Part shown: piece by piece, positions 46,272 through 58,214 of the stretch
Position numbering within the stretch: position 1 is the stretch's first letter
Layout of the letters: each line of letters starts with the position of its first letter
Source of the DNA: Amoebophrya sp. A120
Taxonomy: Eukaryota; Sar; Dinophyceae; Syndiniales; Amoebophryaceae
NCBI GenBank assembly: GCA_905178155.1
Contig: CAJINV010000009.1
Span: forward strand, 2,457,373 to 2,521,372
Length of the DNA stretch: 64,000 bases
Direction: 5' to 3'
Translations under genes and position numbers: made by a program
The notes under the pieces: model-generated
Told to the model about the DNA's origin: nothing
The model's input: the letters and a program-made list of their open reading frames with translations, nothing else
Database searches by the model: none

Positions 46272-47933
46272 TAGCTCGATGCGACGTCTCAGCTCGTTAC
46301 GTAGGAATGATATTTTTGTCGACCTTCGACCGTTCTTTCCGCGCCAAATTTATGTTTGATGGAGTCGAAACCTAGTATGTATAAAAGCAGCAAGCGGTAA
46401 ATCAACAAGATTGTCTACGTGGCTTCGCTTTCAGTTGAGAAAACCTTTAGTAACTGGGAAAAGTACCGACTTAAAACAACAAAGAATCGTATTTCGTTGT
46501 TGTAAAAGTGGCCGCGTATGCCAAAACAAAAGCCACGTGTTGCAGTATCCTGATTTATTGATTGCATATCGAATACCAAGCGAAAGATCCTTTATTTTGA
46601 TCAAGCAACAATTCATTTCCAGCAAAAACCAATAGAAAATTATTGCAAAGACTTGTTCTACTTGTTGCACTTCTAATCTTTTTTTCATTTCGATGAGATT
46701 TTGCAACATTTGCATTTCTTGCCAGATCTGAGGAGCGACCATTTTGTTTTTGTGTCCGATAAGAAAAAAGAAACCGAATAAAGACATTGACAATGTCACC
46801 GCGAGACCTATGATTTTTATCCTTTCGCTGATCCTAATTTTAGCATTATCATTTTTGTGGCGCATTTTGAGTTTTTACATTTGCGTCAAAGTTTCAACGA
46901 TCTATAATTCCTTCCCAATTTCTGAAGTCATTTCGATCGCGGACCCATTAGGCCTACCGCCAGACTACGATATTATTTAATTTGTTTGAATTACGAGCTC
47001 CTTGTTGGCTTCGTTGCGCGGCTCTGCCAGCCGGCCTATGGGAACTCAACGCGCATTCAGATCAAACTCAAAGCGTGTATGCAAATCCCTACTCCAAGCA
47101 GGAATCGTGTCTAATATACCCCACAATGCTAAAGCCTTGTCTATAAACTAATATTCTCTTGTTAGAGCCGACGGTCGTCGCAATAGAATCTCATCCTTGT
47201 CTAACTTTAGAGAAACACACTACAAGAACACAAACAGACCAGATTGATTTGCCTCTAACGTCTTCGTCACTCGACTCTTTTCCTGTGCCTGTTGCCCACA
47301 ACCACAAGTGTATCTCCAGCAGAGTCAGGTAGAACTTATCATACATCTATTTATACGTCTCTGCAACATGATTCTACAAGATATTTATAGTGGAGCTCAT
47401 CTTCTATCAAACAATTAAAGAATCTATGGTAGGCGTGCCTGAATCTCGGCTAGGGTAAAACGCGGCTGAAATGCAAATCAAATCTCAAGAAATTATACAT
47501 ACATGTACATCACATCATTCAATCGAAGTATAGATACATAAAATAAACGCGTTGATTTAAATAAAAGCGCAAGCGCGTCCACAAAGACGAGCACTCACAA
47601 AGAAAAATTGCGGAAAGTGGGAGTGCGGATTGGTTGATTTTCTTTGTGCGACACTTCACTCGGGCAATTCAGGGTGTCGTGCCCTACTAATCCTTATCCT
47701 ATGCGAGACAACGTGATAATCATAATTCCGGTGGGTCATGCCAGATAACGCGAGAAAGCATTGCCTTCTGTCTGATGGCATTAATCGCATCAGTGCGCTA
47801 GTTTTTCCGGAAAGTGAGTTCAGGGTGAGACAATGGACACCCTGCGACAAGTCTAAGCGCCATGAATTTCGCACTCAGCGCGCTGTGATGCCTGCCAAAA
47901 GTAAAGGTCGCTCCGGTGGATGCATGACATCCG
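46272..47933. other. Intergenic, possible small membrane ORF
   Basis: Overlapping frames at 46431-46865 (minus; ISERIKIIGLAVTLSMSLFG then a charged helix) and 46744-46980 (plus; PMIFILSLILILALSFLW) could each be a one-span membrane protein. They overlap antisense and I cannot choose between them. From 47000 to 47640 nothing is seen. Confidence 0.3.
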
Positions 47934-50191
47934 TTACAAAGCGTCCAGGATTTTGGTAGGGAACTTGACAAGGAAATCTGCAGGTCTGTTGTCTAACATT
48001 TTTGGCACGGGGCGGATTGGATATTTCCCCGTGTATTCAAACGTGTGCTTTAAACGTTTCCCATGAAAGCTGCGCCAGTCCCACTGCAGCTGATCGTATG
48101 ACCAGCCAAGGTCCGACCCATCGGACTGTGACCGCCATCTTCCAGCCAGCTTCCGGAACATCTTCCGAAAGGCTGGATAATACTGCGCGTCCAGTCGCAG
48201 AGGATCATCATGGAAAAAGTGGGCAAAAGGCCTCGCGCCATTGTCGTCGGACAGCTCCGCGGATTTGTTCAAGCAATAACCCAATCGGACCGGGAATAGG
48301 CGTTCGTACACACGGCTGGGCTTTTGGAAAAGAAATTCGGTCGCCATCGCGAGCCGGCACCTCCCATCCAAAGTCTTTTGATTCGGGTTCAGAGACATGT
48401 CTACTAGCTGTACTGGTGGACCGCCGGCAGCACGTTGCCTAGCAAAGGCATTAGTTCTCGGCGGATTCCAGACCACTGCCTTTGACTGCGTTTCTCGTTT
48501 GAGAAGCCTCGTCATAACAGACCTTCTGTGGACCGGCACATCCTCGTGAAAAAAATCTAGGACCTCGCGGAAGAAAGTTCGATCGTTTCTGTGACAACCC
48601 TTGGCCAGAGCTTTCGAGCTGTACAGGAGCCACTTGTTGGTAGTATCCGCGCGCCGATGTGGTACTGCGGGCCCACATGTTTCTGTCGCCATTGTCATCA
48701 ACAGGTAAACCTAGTGGTGCGAAAACACAATAGATAGATCCTTTTGCACATGAGAGTTTGTCACATCCTTCTTCGAAACCGTGGTTAGTAATTGCACAAA
48801 ACTTTTTTCTCAATGCGATACTTAACTTTTGGTGTTGCCAAAAGCAAAAGCAAAAAGACACACAGTACAATGAAATGCGATTAAATGCTGATAAAAAAAG
48901 GTAAGCAGATCGCAGTCCATAAAGGTATTTGATGAAGTATCTAAGTACGGTCCAATCCTGCTTCTGCTTCCCCCCTGGAGACGTGGCTGTCTGCGGCGGA
49001 TGAAGTGTCCGATCATTTTGGTCCCGATCCATTTGGAGGAGGAAGTGTTCTAGGTAATCAACCCCCATGTCTATCTGCCTATTCCAATAATCCTCGGGTC
49101 GCTTTGCTCCAACCCTTTCTCGCAAGACCTCAAGAAAGAGGTCCTCGCAGCTTTCTGTACGGCTTTCCAGGGAGGTGTCATTGTGGTGCTGCGCATGGGC
49201 TGCAGCGGCAACTTTTCCACCAAAGCCAGCCTTGGTGGATTGCAACAGCTTTCCGACGTCTTGGGCGGAAAGGAAACTCAAAACCCCTTGGTTTTCGTTG
49301 AGCAGCTTTCTCTCGCCGGAGAACATGAGACCCGCTTCCGCGCCCATGATTTTTCTGAGCAAGTCTTCGTCTGCTTGGTCACCGACCGGCAAAGCTGGAG
49401 CTGCAATGGCTTCTTGAGAAGCTGGCGCTAGTTGTTCTCGCGGCAAATCTTCTCTTCCCCCTGATGGAGCTTGGGTACTCCGCCCTGATCTCGCGTCCGG
49501 ACTTGTCTGGCTACCAGCGGCCTTGCGACCTGTCTGATTCTTTTCGGCAGTCGTGTGGCCACGCATGGACCCATCAGAGGATTGGGTTTTATCCATCCTA
49601 ACCTGCCGCTCCGTTCCAGAGCGCCAATCTCGTAGCGCGGCCGCGAAGAAAGGAAAACACGAACCTGAATTATTTTCAACATGATTGAGAGTCCTATAAC
49701 TTTTCTCACGTGCGGCACTTTCATGATGCGCACGCGTCATTCGATTGTCCGTGATTGTCACGTGTAGAGTCGCGCTCGAGCTCGGGATCCAATAGCAAAA
49801 AATCGTAAGCAGATATAATACCTCCTCTACACAGGCGACTTTCTGGTACAGTGTTGCTTTCTTTAGCGCTCTGGCATTTCTGGCCTGACATCGCAGCTTC
49901 GTATTCGCCTGCCTCTGCAGCTGCGATGGCCCCATCGCAACTCTGTTGAGAATTATTGCTGCCGCAACGCCAGTTGTCCGTTTCCTCGGAAAGTTTCTTG
50001 TCAATAATACTCTGATGTCTTCCGGTACCTGCCTGCTGCTCCTGTGCCTGTACTTTTCCCACGAGATCACGGTTGTCCTGTACTTTGCCATGACCGGCAA
50101 TGCTCTTCACCGTCCAGCCGACATTAAAGAAGCTGTTCGCGAAAAGAAAGCGAAGCACCGTGCCGGACCTTCGCAGTCGTCTTAGCAACAT
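47934..50191 (-). CDS. Paralogue of the kinase C-terminal domain
   Basis: Exons 49822-50191, 48949-49664 and 47934-48710, joined by GT-AG introns, give 620 aa. The N-terminus has a short hydrophobic segment (VLRFLFANSFFNVGW) after a basic start, possibly a signal anchor. From residue ~290 it aligns with the C-terminal half of the gene at 51029-58214: SCEDLFLEVL/SCESLFLKVL, W-N-x-x-I-D, FFREVLDFFHE/FFKDVLNFFHE, CRLAMATEFLFQ/CRIGMATEYLFQ, GYC, and W-R-S near SDLGWSYDQLQWDWR/GAKWSYIHFRWNWI. The intron after Trp-Thr is phase 0 in both. The domain is not one I recognise; it may be lineage-specific. GVLSFLSAQDVGKLLQSTKA is faintly F-box-like, too weak to claim. Confidence 0.75.
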
Positions 50192-51028
50192 CCTGTTTTG
50201 ATTCTCCACCACTAGTAGGCTCTGCAGTCGCAAGAGATGATGGGTGACATCACAAGCATCGACTACTTACATTAAAAAAATTTAAAAAAATTTTGCTTTC
50301 GTCATGCACAACATGATTTTACAATGCCTTCGCTGCGCATTCGTGCTAAAGAGGAGGAGGATTTTTAAAGTCAAAGTATCTTTATCTTACATGAAATTCT
50401 ATAAACAATAAATGAGGGGATTTGCTATGGGGTCATGGAATAGATATAGAACTATCTCAAATTCCAAAACATATCAAAAAAAGGAAAATCTACAACAGCA
50501 ACCTAAGTAGTCATCAAAAAAACAGGACTAAAAATAAGCCCAATATGCCAGCCTGTAAAAATTGAAGTAAAGCGTGTTGCCCATCATAAGCAAAGAAACA
50601 AAGAATAGATTTAGTTAGTTTAGTAGCAACTCAGAACAGTAGCCGTTGCAAGAGCAGAGAAGCGAATAATGAAAGCTTCATGTATGAAGGTGATCAATCG
50701 CCAAAGAGGACCAGCTCTCTTTGCCTGGTTACGGGATGACTCGGTGTCGCCGGTCGATGCTCTGCTACAAACTGATGGAAATGGATCCACCTCAAAAAAA
50801 TGAAACTAGATCTTTGTTGCGAACTCGATCTTTGCTGATGCTTTGCGAAAATGAACATATCGTCCTGCTTCATGGTTAGCTCCGAAAGGCCATGAAATCA
50901 AACAAGGAACTGCATTGTAAAACGAGTAGGTTGTGACCTGCGCCACGACACCTAATATCTTCAAGATTTGATCGCGATTCAGTGGTTCGCTCGTCCATCG
51001 CGGTGGTCTGCGCACCGTGTATCAGCCC
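50192..51028. other. Intergenic
   Basis: AT-rich (50270-50600) with no frame I can support. It separates the two paralogous genes. Confidence 0.5.
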
Positions 51029-54000
51029 CTAGGAAAAGGGAATTTTTTGTTGAAGGGATGCAAACTCCGCCCGCACTGATTCATCTCTTGGACAGAAGGA
51101 GTCAGCTTGGTAGACAAACGCGTCATCGACATAGGCGGCAAATCTCCAAGATATTTTGTTGTTACTCTGATCCCGGTGAGACTTCAATCGAGCCTTGATC
51201 CAATTCCACCGAAAATGTATGTAGCTCCACTTTGCCCCCGAGCCTGTTGATCGACTTCTCCAAAAGGATGCCCGTCGATAAAACTCGGCGCGAAAGGTCT
51301 CGTGCCACTTCGGGTGCACCAAAGGTTCAGTGCAGTCTTTGCTGTGCCGCTTCTGCCCTTCGGCAATCGCCTTCTCTGGCCAGTCGTCAGGCTTCTCTTC
51401 CAGATTCAGTTTTTCTCGAGGACCCGTATCGAGGCAATAACCTGGGGTGGATGTTCAGTGCCAAGTAACTTTTCCTCGCTAAATGTACACCATATCATCG
51501 CTGAATATGAAACACAACCATGTTTGATTGAAATGCGAGATGATCACAAGTACCATAAGGTAGTTCGGCAAAATTCCAGGGTCCAAATTCGCGAACGAGA
51601 TATTGAGCTTGGAAAAGATATTCCGTAGCCATTCCGATGCGGCATCGCTCCTCATGAATCACACGACCAGACTCGGAGACGTTAGCAGAAATGGGAGTCC
51701 ACCCGCCTCGCCCGTCCGGTGCAAGCCGCTCTGGAACCAAAATCAAAGGGTGTTCCCAGACCACGAGAGATGTGGACGCAGAGTTCGTGGTGCTTGAAAT
51801 TCGCTCGTGAAAGAAGTTTAACACGTCTTTGAAAAAGCGCTCGTCTTCTGTAGGCAGGCACTGGGTCGTCTGCAACCGGTACGTTTCATACACCACTATC
51901 TCCAACGATGGCCAAGTTCCGCAAGCCCGCAAATCGAAGGCATGGAAATTTCCATAACAGTGTGGCATCATGGTCATAATCGTTGCAACCTGGAAGTACA
52001 AAGGAAAGGAAAGTGTCCAGGAGGCGAAGCGAAAACATGATCGCGAAGCACACTAGACTATGACACCAAAAAATACCCGCTCCGACATTGATGGAGCATC
52101 GACATACTGAGCATCAGGAGTACTCATCATACATACATAGACAAGACACTACATAGCTGGCGATCAGTACGAGGTTTTCTGCTTGCTTTTTGGATTTTCA
52201 CTCATCCGCTGCATCATTTTCTCAACCCGACTTTGTGACAAAATAGAAAAGAATTACAAATTTTTTGCGAATAAAAAAATACCGTCCAAATGTCCGGATC
52301 AAGTGCGGTTGTCTGCCCTAGGTCTCCGCCATCTGCTGCGAATTGATCTCTTGCTTCTTGCAGGTAGTCCCTGCCGTCATCTATTTCTGGGTTCCAGAAA
52401 TCCTTTGGCTTTTTGTCGCCCATCTGTCGCTCAGCCAAAAATTCAGCCAAAACCTTCAAAAACAGGCTTTCGCAGCTTTGCCCCTCCTCCTGCCTGGTTT
52501 TCAGCGCTGCGAGGTCTGCCTCCGAAACTGGTTCTGGGGCCACCTCCGGGACAAGTGGCTCTGCTGCAGCTGCTTTGCCTCTCGGCCGCCATACTGCAGT
52601 GCTGGACGAACTCCCGTCGGGCCTCGGAGTCGGCGGCGGCGAACCACCTCCTGGGCCTGTTTGTCGCCTTTCCGTGCTGTCAGAATCGGATTCTGAGTCT
52701 GAATCGCTGTCAGATGATTTCGAACTAGTAGAACCAACCGAGCTAGATCGCCCCCTCCGTCCCCCTCCGCGAGCGGACCGACCACTCGATCCAGCGTCCG
52801 AACTACCCCCACGACGGACACTTCGGGGCGGGGAGAGCGACCTCGGGCGGAGCGAGCAACTTGGATCAGCAGACGTCCGCAAACCCTCTGCATCTTCTCG
52901 CCCTCCAGGGGGACAGCCGCTGGCTGCATCTTCCACAGCCACCGGGGGAGCATGAGATTCGCCAGTATCTAATGATCCGCTTCCAGCGGCAGAACGCATA
53001 GGCAGAGTTTCGCCTGCGGGCAGTGCGTCCGCACGCCGTAAGTCATGATTTGTGCCGTCGTTTGTTCCTGCTTCGGTGGAAAAGCAAGTTGAAGAGGCGC
53101 TGCCTCCACCGGAAGCAGTACTTCCGGAAGTTGGAGTGCCATGGCCCTGCGCAAATGTCGTCTTATTTGTCCCATCGGTGTCTGCCGTTCCGGTTCCCGT
53201 ACTTGTTGTAAAATGCTGCGGTTGCTGGTTTTCGCCAGTCGGTTCTGTCCCGGAACTTCTTCCTGGTGAATTCAGATCTGAGGCACCACCGGAAGTAGAA
53301 GACCCACGAGTTTCAATACCGTCGCCGTTTGGTTCCGGCGTCCGTTCTCGCTCGACGTCTCCTGTGCCTGAAGCAGCTTGTGGCTGACGTCCCACTCCGC
53401 CGTGGTGACTCGGATTCGACGTTGCATGATCAGGATCGCTGTTGCCGGTATTCCCCGCTGAAGCTGCAGCACTTGTTCCCAAACCGATATTTCCAGTGGA
53501 GGAAGAGTGGTCGGTACTACCACCAACGTCTGATTGCGTTCCAGTTCGCGGTACTTCGCCTTGCTGTTCCTCCTGTTGGGCTGCTTGTGCTTCTTCTACT
53601 TCTTGCGCCTGACGATCATCAGTTCCAGTCTGTATCCCTTCTTCGCTTCCTCGGGGTGCCTGTTCCTGCGCCGACTGGTTTTCATCACTGATCGTCGTTT
53701 CTTGCGCTGCTGGAGCACTTGAGACTTCAGCTGCACGATCACTCTCATCCGGAGGAGATGATGACGCAGACGGGGCAACCGATACTGCATCAGCATCAGC
53801 TTCTGCCTGACCTTCTTGCGACTCCGGGTCAGAAGTTGCAGTTGATGGAATTGCCGCATTCGGTTGAACAGCAGCTGCCGGTTGAGCCGGCACCGTCGCA
53901 GCGGGAAGCACTGTTGGTGGGCTGGCGGAAACAGGCCCTGCAGTCGGTGCTGCAGAAGCGGAAGCGACCGGTGCTGGTTTTGGCGCTGCTGCACCACCAG

Positions 54001-57000
54001 TCGGTGCTGCAGGTTTTGGTTTTGGTTTCGCCGGCGCTAGAAACTCTGCTCCGGAAATGGGCCCCGGGGGGAAAAGGCTCAACAAGCCCGATGAAGGACT
54101 CGCAGGAGGGGTCGGTTGCTGCAAAGGAGCGGTCGTTCCGGCATTCCCGCCCTGACCATCATTTCCTAGACCTGTTGGTGGGCCGCTCGGGTTCCCTCCA
54201 TGTGAAGTGCCACCACCACCACCACCATCCCCGCCACCACCACCTCCATCCCCGTTGAAGATTCTCGTTGGGACTAAAATGTTCGGCTTATGCCCGCCGC
54301 CAAAGCCGCCAAACGGATACTCATCACCGTCCCCTGAAGATCCCAGCTCTGCTTTCTGCTTGTTCCCCTCGCTCACGTTGCCCATATGGACTGCCAAGCC
54401 AGTAGCGCTGGCGAAAAGACAAACAGCGATGATGGTCATGATAATGGTGGAGAGCGATGAGGCCAGGAAAGCGGCGCAAGGAGATGATGCAGAAGATGTC
54501 GATGACGAGGAGGGATCTGCTGTTATGGGATGAAATTTGTCTTGCGGCAGGTCCTCCTCGTTGTCGTCACGTGCAAAACTTGGCGTCGTGTCTCGCTGCC
54601 CGCCGGTGTCGAAGGTTTGTGTTGCAGAAGTTAGCGATGCTGTTTTGTTGTTTTCCGAAGCAAAACCCTCGGCAGCGGCTCCTTGCACGACGTGCTGCTG
54701 CTGCGACATCAATGCCGCACCTTTCTCAGCATTTTCATCCACCTTCTCTTGCTCTTCCTCTGAGGATGATGCCAGCTCTGGCTCGTGTTCTTCTGCTGCT
54801 TCATTTCCAAGTCCAACTTCTCGGACATTGCCGTTTCTCATGCTCTTTTCCTCACTACCCGCCTCGACCAAATCCTTGTCGGAGTCGGCCTGACCCGTCG
54901 TAGCACCGCCGCAATCATCCTGGTTTCCAAGTCCGTCTTGTCGTCGTGCCAGTAGCTCCCCTTTCTCCGCACCCGTAGCACCGAAAGAAGTCGAGTTGCA
55001 GGAGTAGTTCATCGCTTGTTTCGCCAACAACGGCAACGACGTCTGCTCCATAAATTCCTCTTCGTAAATGTCCGACAGCCGATGGCCCTCCCATTTCGTC
55101 GTTTTTCCCTTCATGTCTTCTTCATTGACAAGGTTTTTCGGCATTTTCAGCAGCTTTTGATTCTTCCGGGTCTTGGTGGTCCCTTGGCCGGGCTGCAAAC
55201 TCGCATCATACTGCTCATCTCCCATTTCCAAATACTTCAGCACCGTCTCTGCGTCCCATCGCCTTTCCCAACGCCACCGCAGCGTGACCTGCAACAGAGA
55301 CACCAGATGGCCGAATAACGCCGCGTCTTGCTGTTCCCACCGCCGAGATTTCGAGTACAGGATACGGACCCGGGAATCCGCCACGGCGAACTGCGCCCGC
55401 ATCCCGCACCCCTCTAAGTGCTCGTACGGCGCCCGACCGTACAATAACTGGTAGAGGATGATCCCCAAAGCCCAAACGTCAGCGGCTGGCCGCATTTTCA
55501 AACTCGCCGATCCCTCATCCGGCTGGTAGAACGCCTCGGGCGGCATGTAGCGCGGCGTGCCGCACTGCCGATCACGGGAGACGTGGGTGATTCCCTCGTC
55601 TTTATTGATCCCTCTCGCGAGGCCGAAATCAGAGACCTTCACGATGTTGTCCACGATAAGAAAATTCGCGGGTTTGAGATCAAAGTGGATCAACCCGAGG
55701 CTGTGAATCGCCGCTACACCGGCGACCATGTCGCGCCAGAGGTTGCGAATGTCGTAAATGGAGAAAATTTCGTAGTTTTTCCGGAGGAAAGAATGAAGAT
55801 TGGGTATGGGAGGGGAAAGAAGGTGCTTCAGTTGCTGAACCAGTTCCAGTTGATGTACTGCAGATTCTTTGTCGTGCGGAAAAAAAAAATGGCAAATTCC
55901 ATCCGGCTGCGGCTTCACTCGCAACATGGGAAGACATAGGTAAGCTTCCCGCACTGCTGCATCTTACCCAAGCTTATTTCACATCCCAAAAATATATACA
56001 ACTTATGTACGATTCAAACCAACAGAAACACTTCCCTTCCATACCACAGTCCGCGAACTCCAGCAAAATGTGGATCACCAGGTCTTTCGGAAAAAATTTC
56101 GCTTCCCCGATCATCTTCACTACCCGCAGCTCGTCTGCGCTGTGGCCAACATTGCCCTTCCCCCCTGCGCTCGCACGATTTTTGTCCCGCAAAACCCGCA
56201 GCCAGTTTACCTCCATGGCAAACGAACGCATTTGCCGCGCGTCCCGTGCGTAGACGACCTTCAATGCGTATCGGGTGGCGGATAGCTGAGAAGCTTTCAT
56301 CTCCCTGTCGCGACCGTTGCCGCTGCTTCCAATGCCACCACTTCGCGACGCGTCACGATTGCAGCTGTAGTTGCCACGACTGCCCGAGGCTGTAGTAGTT
56401 GAGCCTCCGTCTACCACACAAGTTCGCAAATCTAGGCACTCGAACACTTCTGCCGACCCGCCCTTCCCAATCCGCTTCACAACTTCGAGCAATAAAGTCG
56501 GCTTGTTGAAGTCCACGTGATGGTTGTCAACCACCTCTTCGCCCATGCAGATGACCACTCCTGGGCCAACGCGGGCGGTGGCGGTCACGTCGATTTTTTT
56601 GCGCTGAATGAAGGCGAACGTGGAGAGTAGCGAATCGTTTTCTTGGTACGAAGTCCGGCAGTCCTCGTCGTTGAAATACTCGGGCAGGTCGCTTGGGGAG
56701 TTGAGAAAAGGGGCGCTGTGGCGCCCATAAACGGGGATGCTGGCTACGGGGGTGGAAAGTACAGGCTCAGGAGGTGAAAGATTCGCCACTTTATTCGCGC
56801 TCGCAGGACACACATCTGGGAGATTGCCGTTGGGTCCACCATCATGATCCCGGGCGTCGTTGCCCCTCTGGAGCTTGCCATTAGGCGCGGGAGGAGTGTC
56901 AATCTTTTCCGCGCGCCGAGGTGGAATCTGTGTGGACTCCGGGACAAAAGGGTCGCGGAGGGTTTCGGCCTTGTCGCTGCACCTCAATCCAGAGCTAGTA

Positions 57001-58214
57001 GTGTCGCGGGGATTTTTTCTCTTTGTTTGAAGACCATGCTGACCATACGCTCGTTTCTGGTGTCCGTCTTGGGCAACGGGCTCTCCTTGGGCTTCTTGCT
57101 GATTCTGGTGGAGCATTGGCTTCGCACCTCGCTGCTCTCGGTTGTATTCAGGGTCCTCAATCGTGAAACCCACTTCCTGCTTGCGGTCACCGTTTGATGT
57201 ATCCACAACAGCCACCATTGGCAGGTCCGCCTGGTAGACAAAGTCTTGGAGTCCTTGACGCTGGTCGTTCTCGACAGCATTTCGCTGATATCGTTCTTGC
57301 GGTGCCGGCGCTCCCGCTGTGCCATTTTCGCAGTCGGCATTGCTATCGAAGCTGGTTTCTCTGTTTTCCAGCCGCCCTCTGACACTGACTGTGCTGGAGT
57401 TGCGTTTTTTTTCGCGATAGGCGTCAGTGAGGGCTGCATGGTCAACCTTTCTCCCCCTGGGAACCGAGGAAAAACAGCTCTCGGTTTCTCTGTTCGGATT
57501 GTAGCCCGTCGACGAAAACTCCTCTCGTGTCGACCGCCGGATATCAACATGGCCGCGGCCGGGCCGCGCAGCGGCAGCCGCTCCTGTCCTGCTTATCACA
57601 TCGCCTTCAATCGTACTCGTCGCCGCCGGCCTTCTGGCGTCGTTTTGCTCCTGATAGTAGGAGCTTCCATGATTGCCGGCGGAAAAGGTGGCGCTCACCT
57701 CTACGCCGTCGTAGGAGATCGCGTTTCGCTCTCGAGCGTAAGGGTCACGCGGCACAAGAACATTTCCCCGTTCTTGTGACAGATCGTCCTGCTCGTCCCG
57801 TGCAGCTTGGCACTCGTAAGCAGCCTGTTCATGATCTCGAACACCAACACCTTCTCCTTGTTGTCCCACGCCGGCTCCTGCATTTGTATTTCCATTTGCG
57901 CCCCGTGCCGGCCAAACTCTCGCCTCGAAGTCTACTGTGGTCGCAGTATGCAACGCCGACGTTGCCTGTGTCGGAACTGGGGCGACGGGTAAAGGATAGC
58001 TTGGGACATCGTGCTCTTCTTGGACGAAGCGCGCATTGTTTTTTTCGCAGCGTCTAATATTGCCCGGCTCTGCTAAGTCGCGGCCGGCGGCATTAGTAGC
58101 CCTACCCTGATCTGGATGGTCGTGAGGGTGAAAATTACGTCGGCCAGATGGAATCGCGGGTCGTGGGGGATTGTCTTTCTGCTTGAAATGGTGGCTGTGC
58201 TGGTCGTCGCCCAT
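51029..58214 (-). CDS. Membrane protein kinase, MPS1/TTK-like, fused to a lineage-specific domain
   Basis: Exons 56045-58214, 52283-55857, 51554-51989 and 51029-51441, all GT-AG, give 2,197 aa. Residues 1-570 are low-complexity. Kinase domain ~575-960: RIGKGGSAEVFE, ATRYALKVV (ATP Lys), HFDLKPANFLIVD, SDFGLA, GTPRYMPPEAF, DVWALGIILYQLLYGRAPY. DLKPANFLIVD and the GT-x-x-YMPPEA activation segment are typical of MPS1/TTK. The intron at 55858-56044 splits the hinge region (FADC|VHQLE). After an acidic linker comes one transmembrane segment (~1190-1210, STIIMTIIAVCLFASATGLAV), then ~600 Ser/Thr/Pro/Gly-rich residues and a C-terminal domain (from ~1840, SCESLFLKVL) shared with the gene at 47934. 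Expected topology: kinase cytosolic, C-terminal part outside or lumenal. Canonical MPS1 is soluble and kinetochore-bound, so this is not a simple orthologue. Confidence 0.85.
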
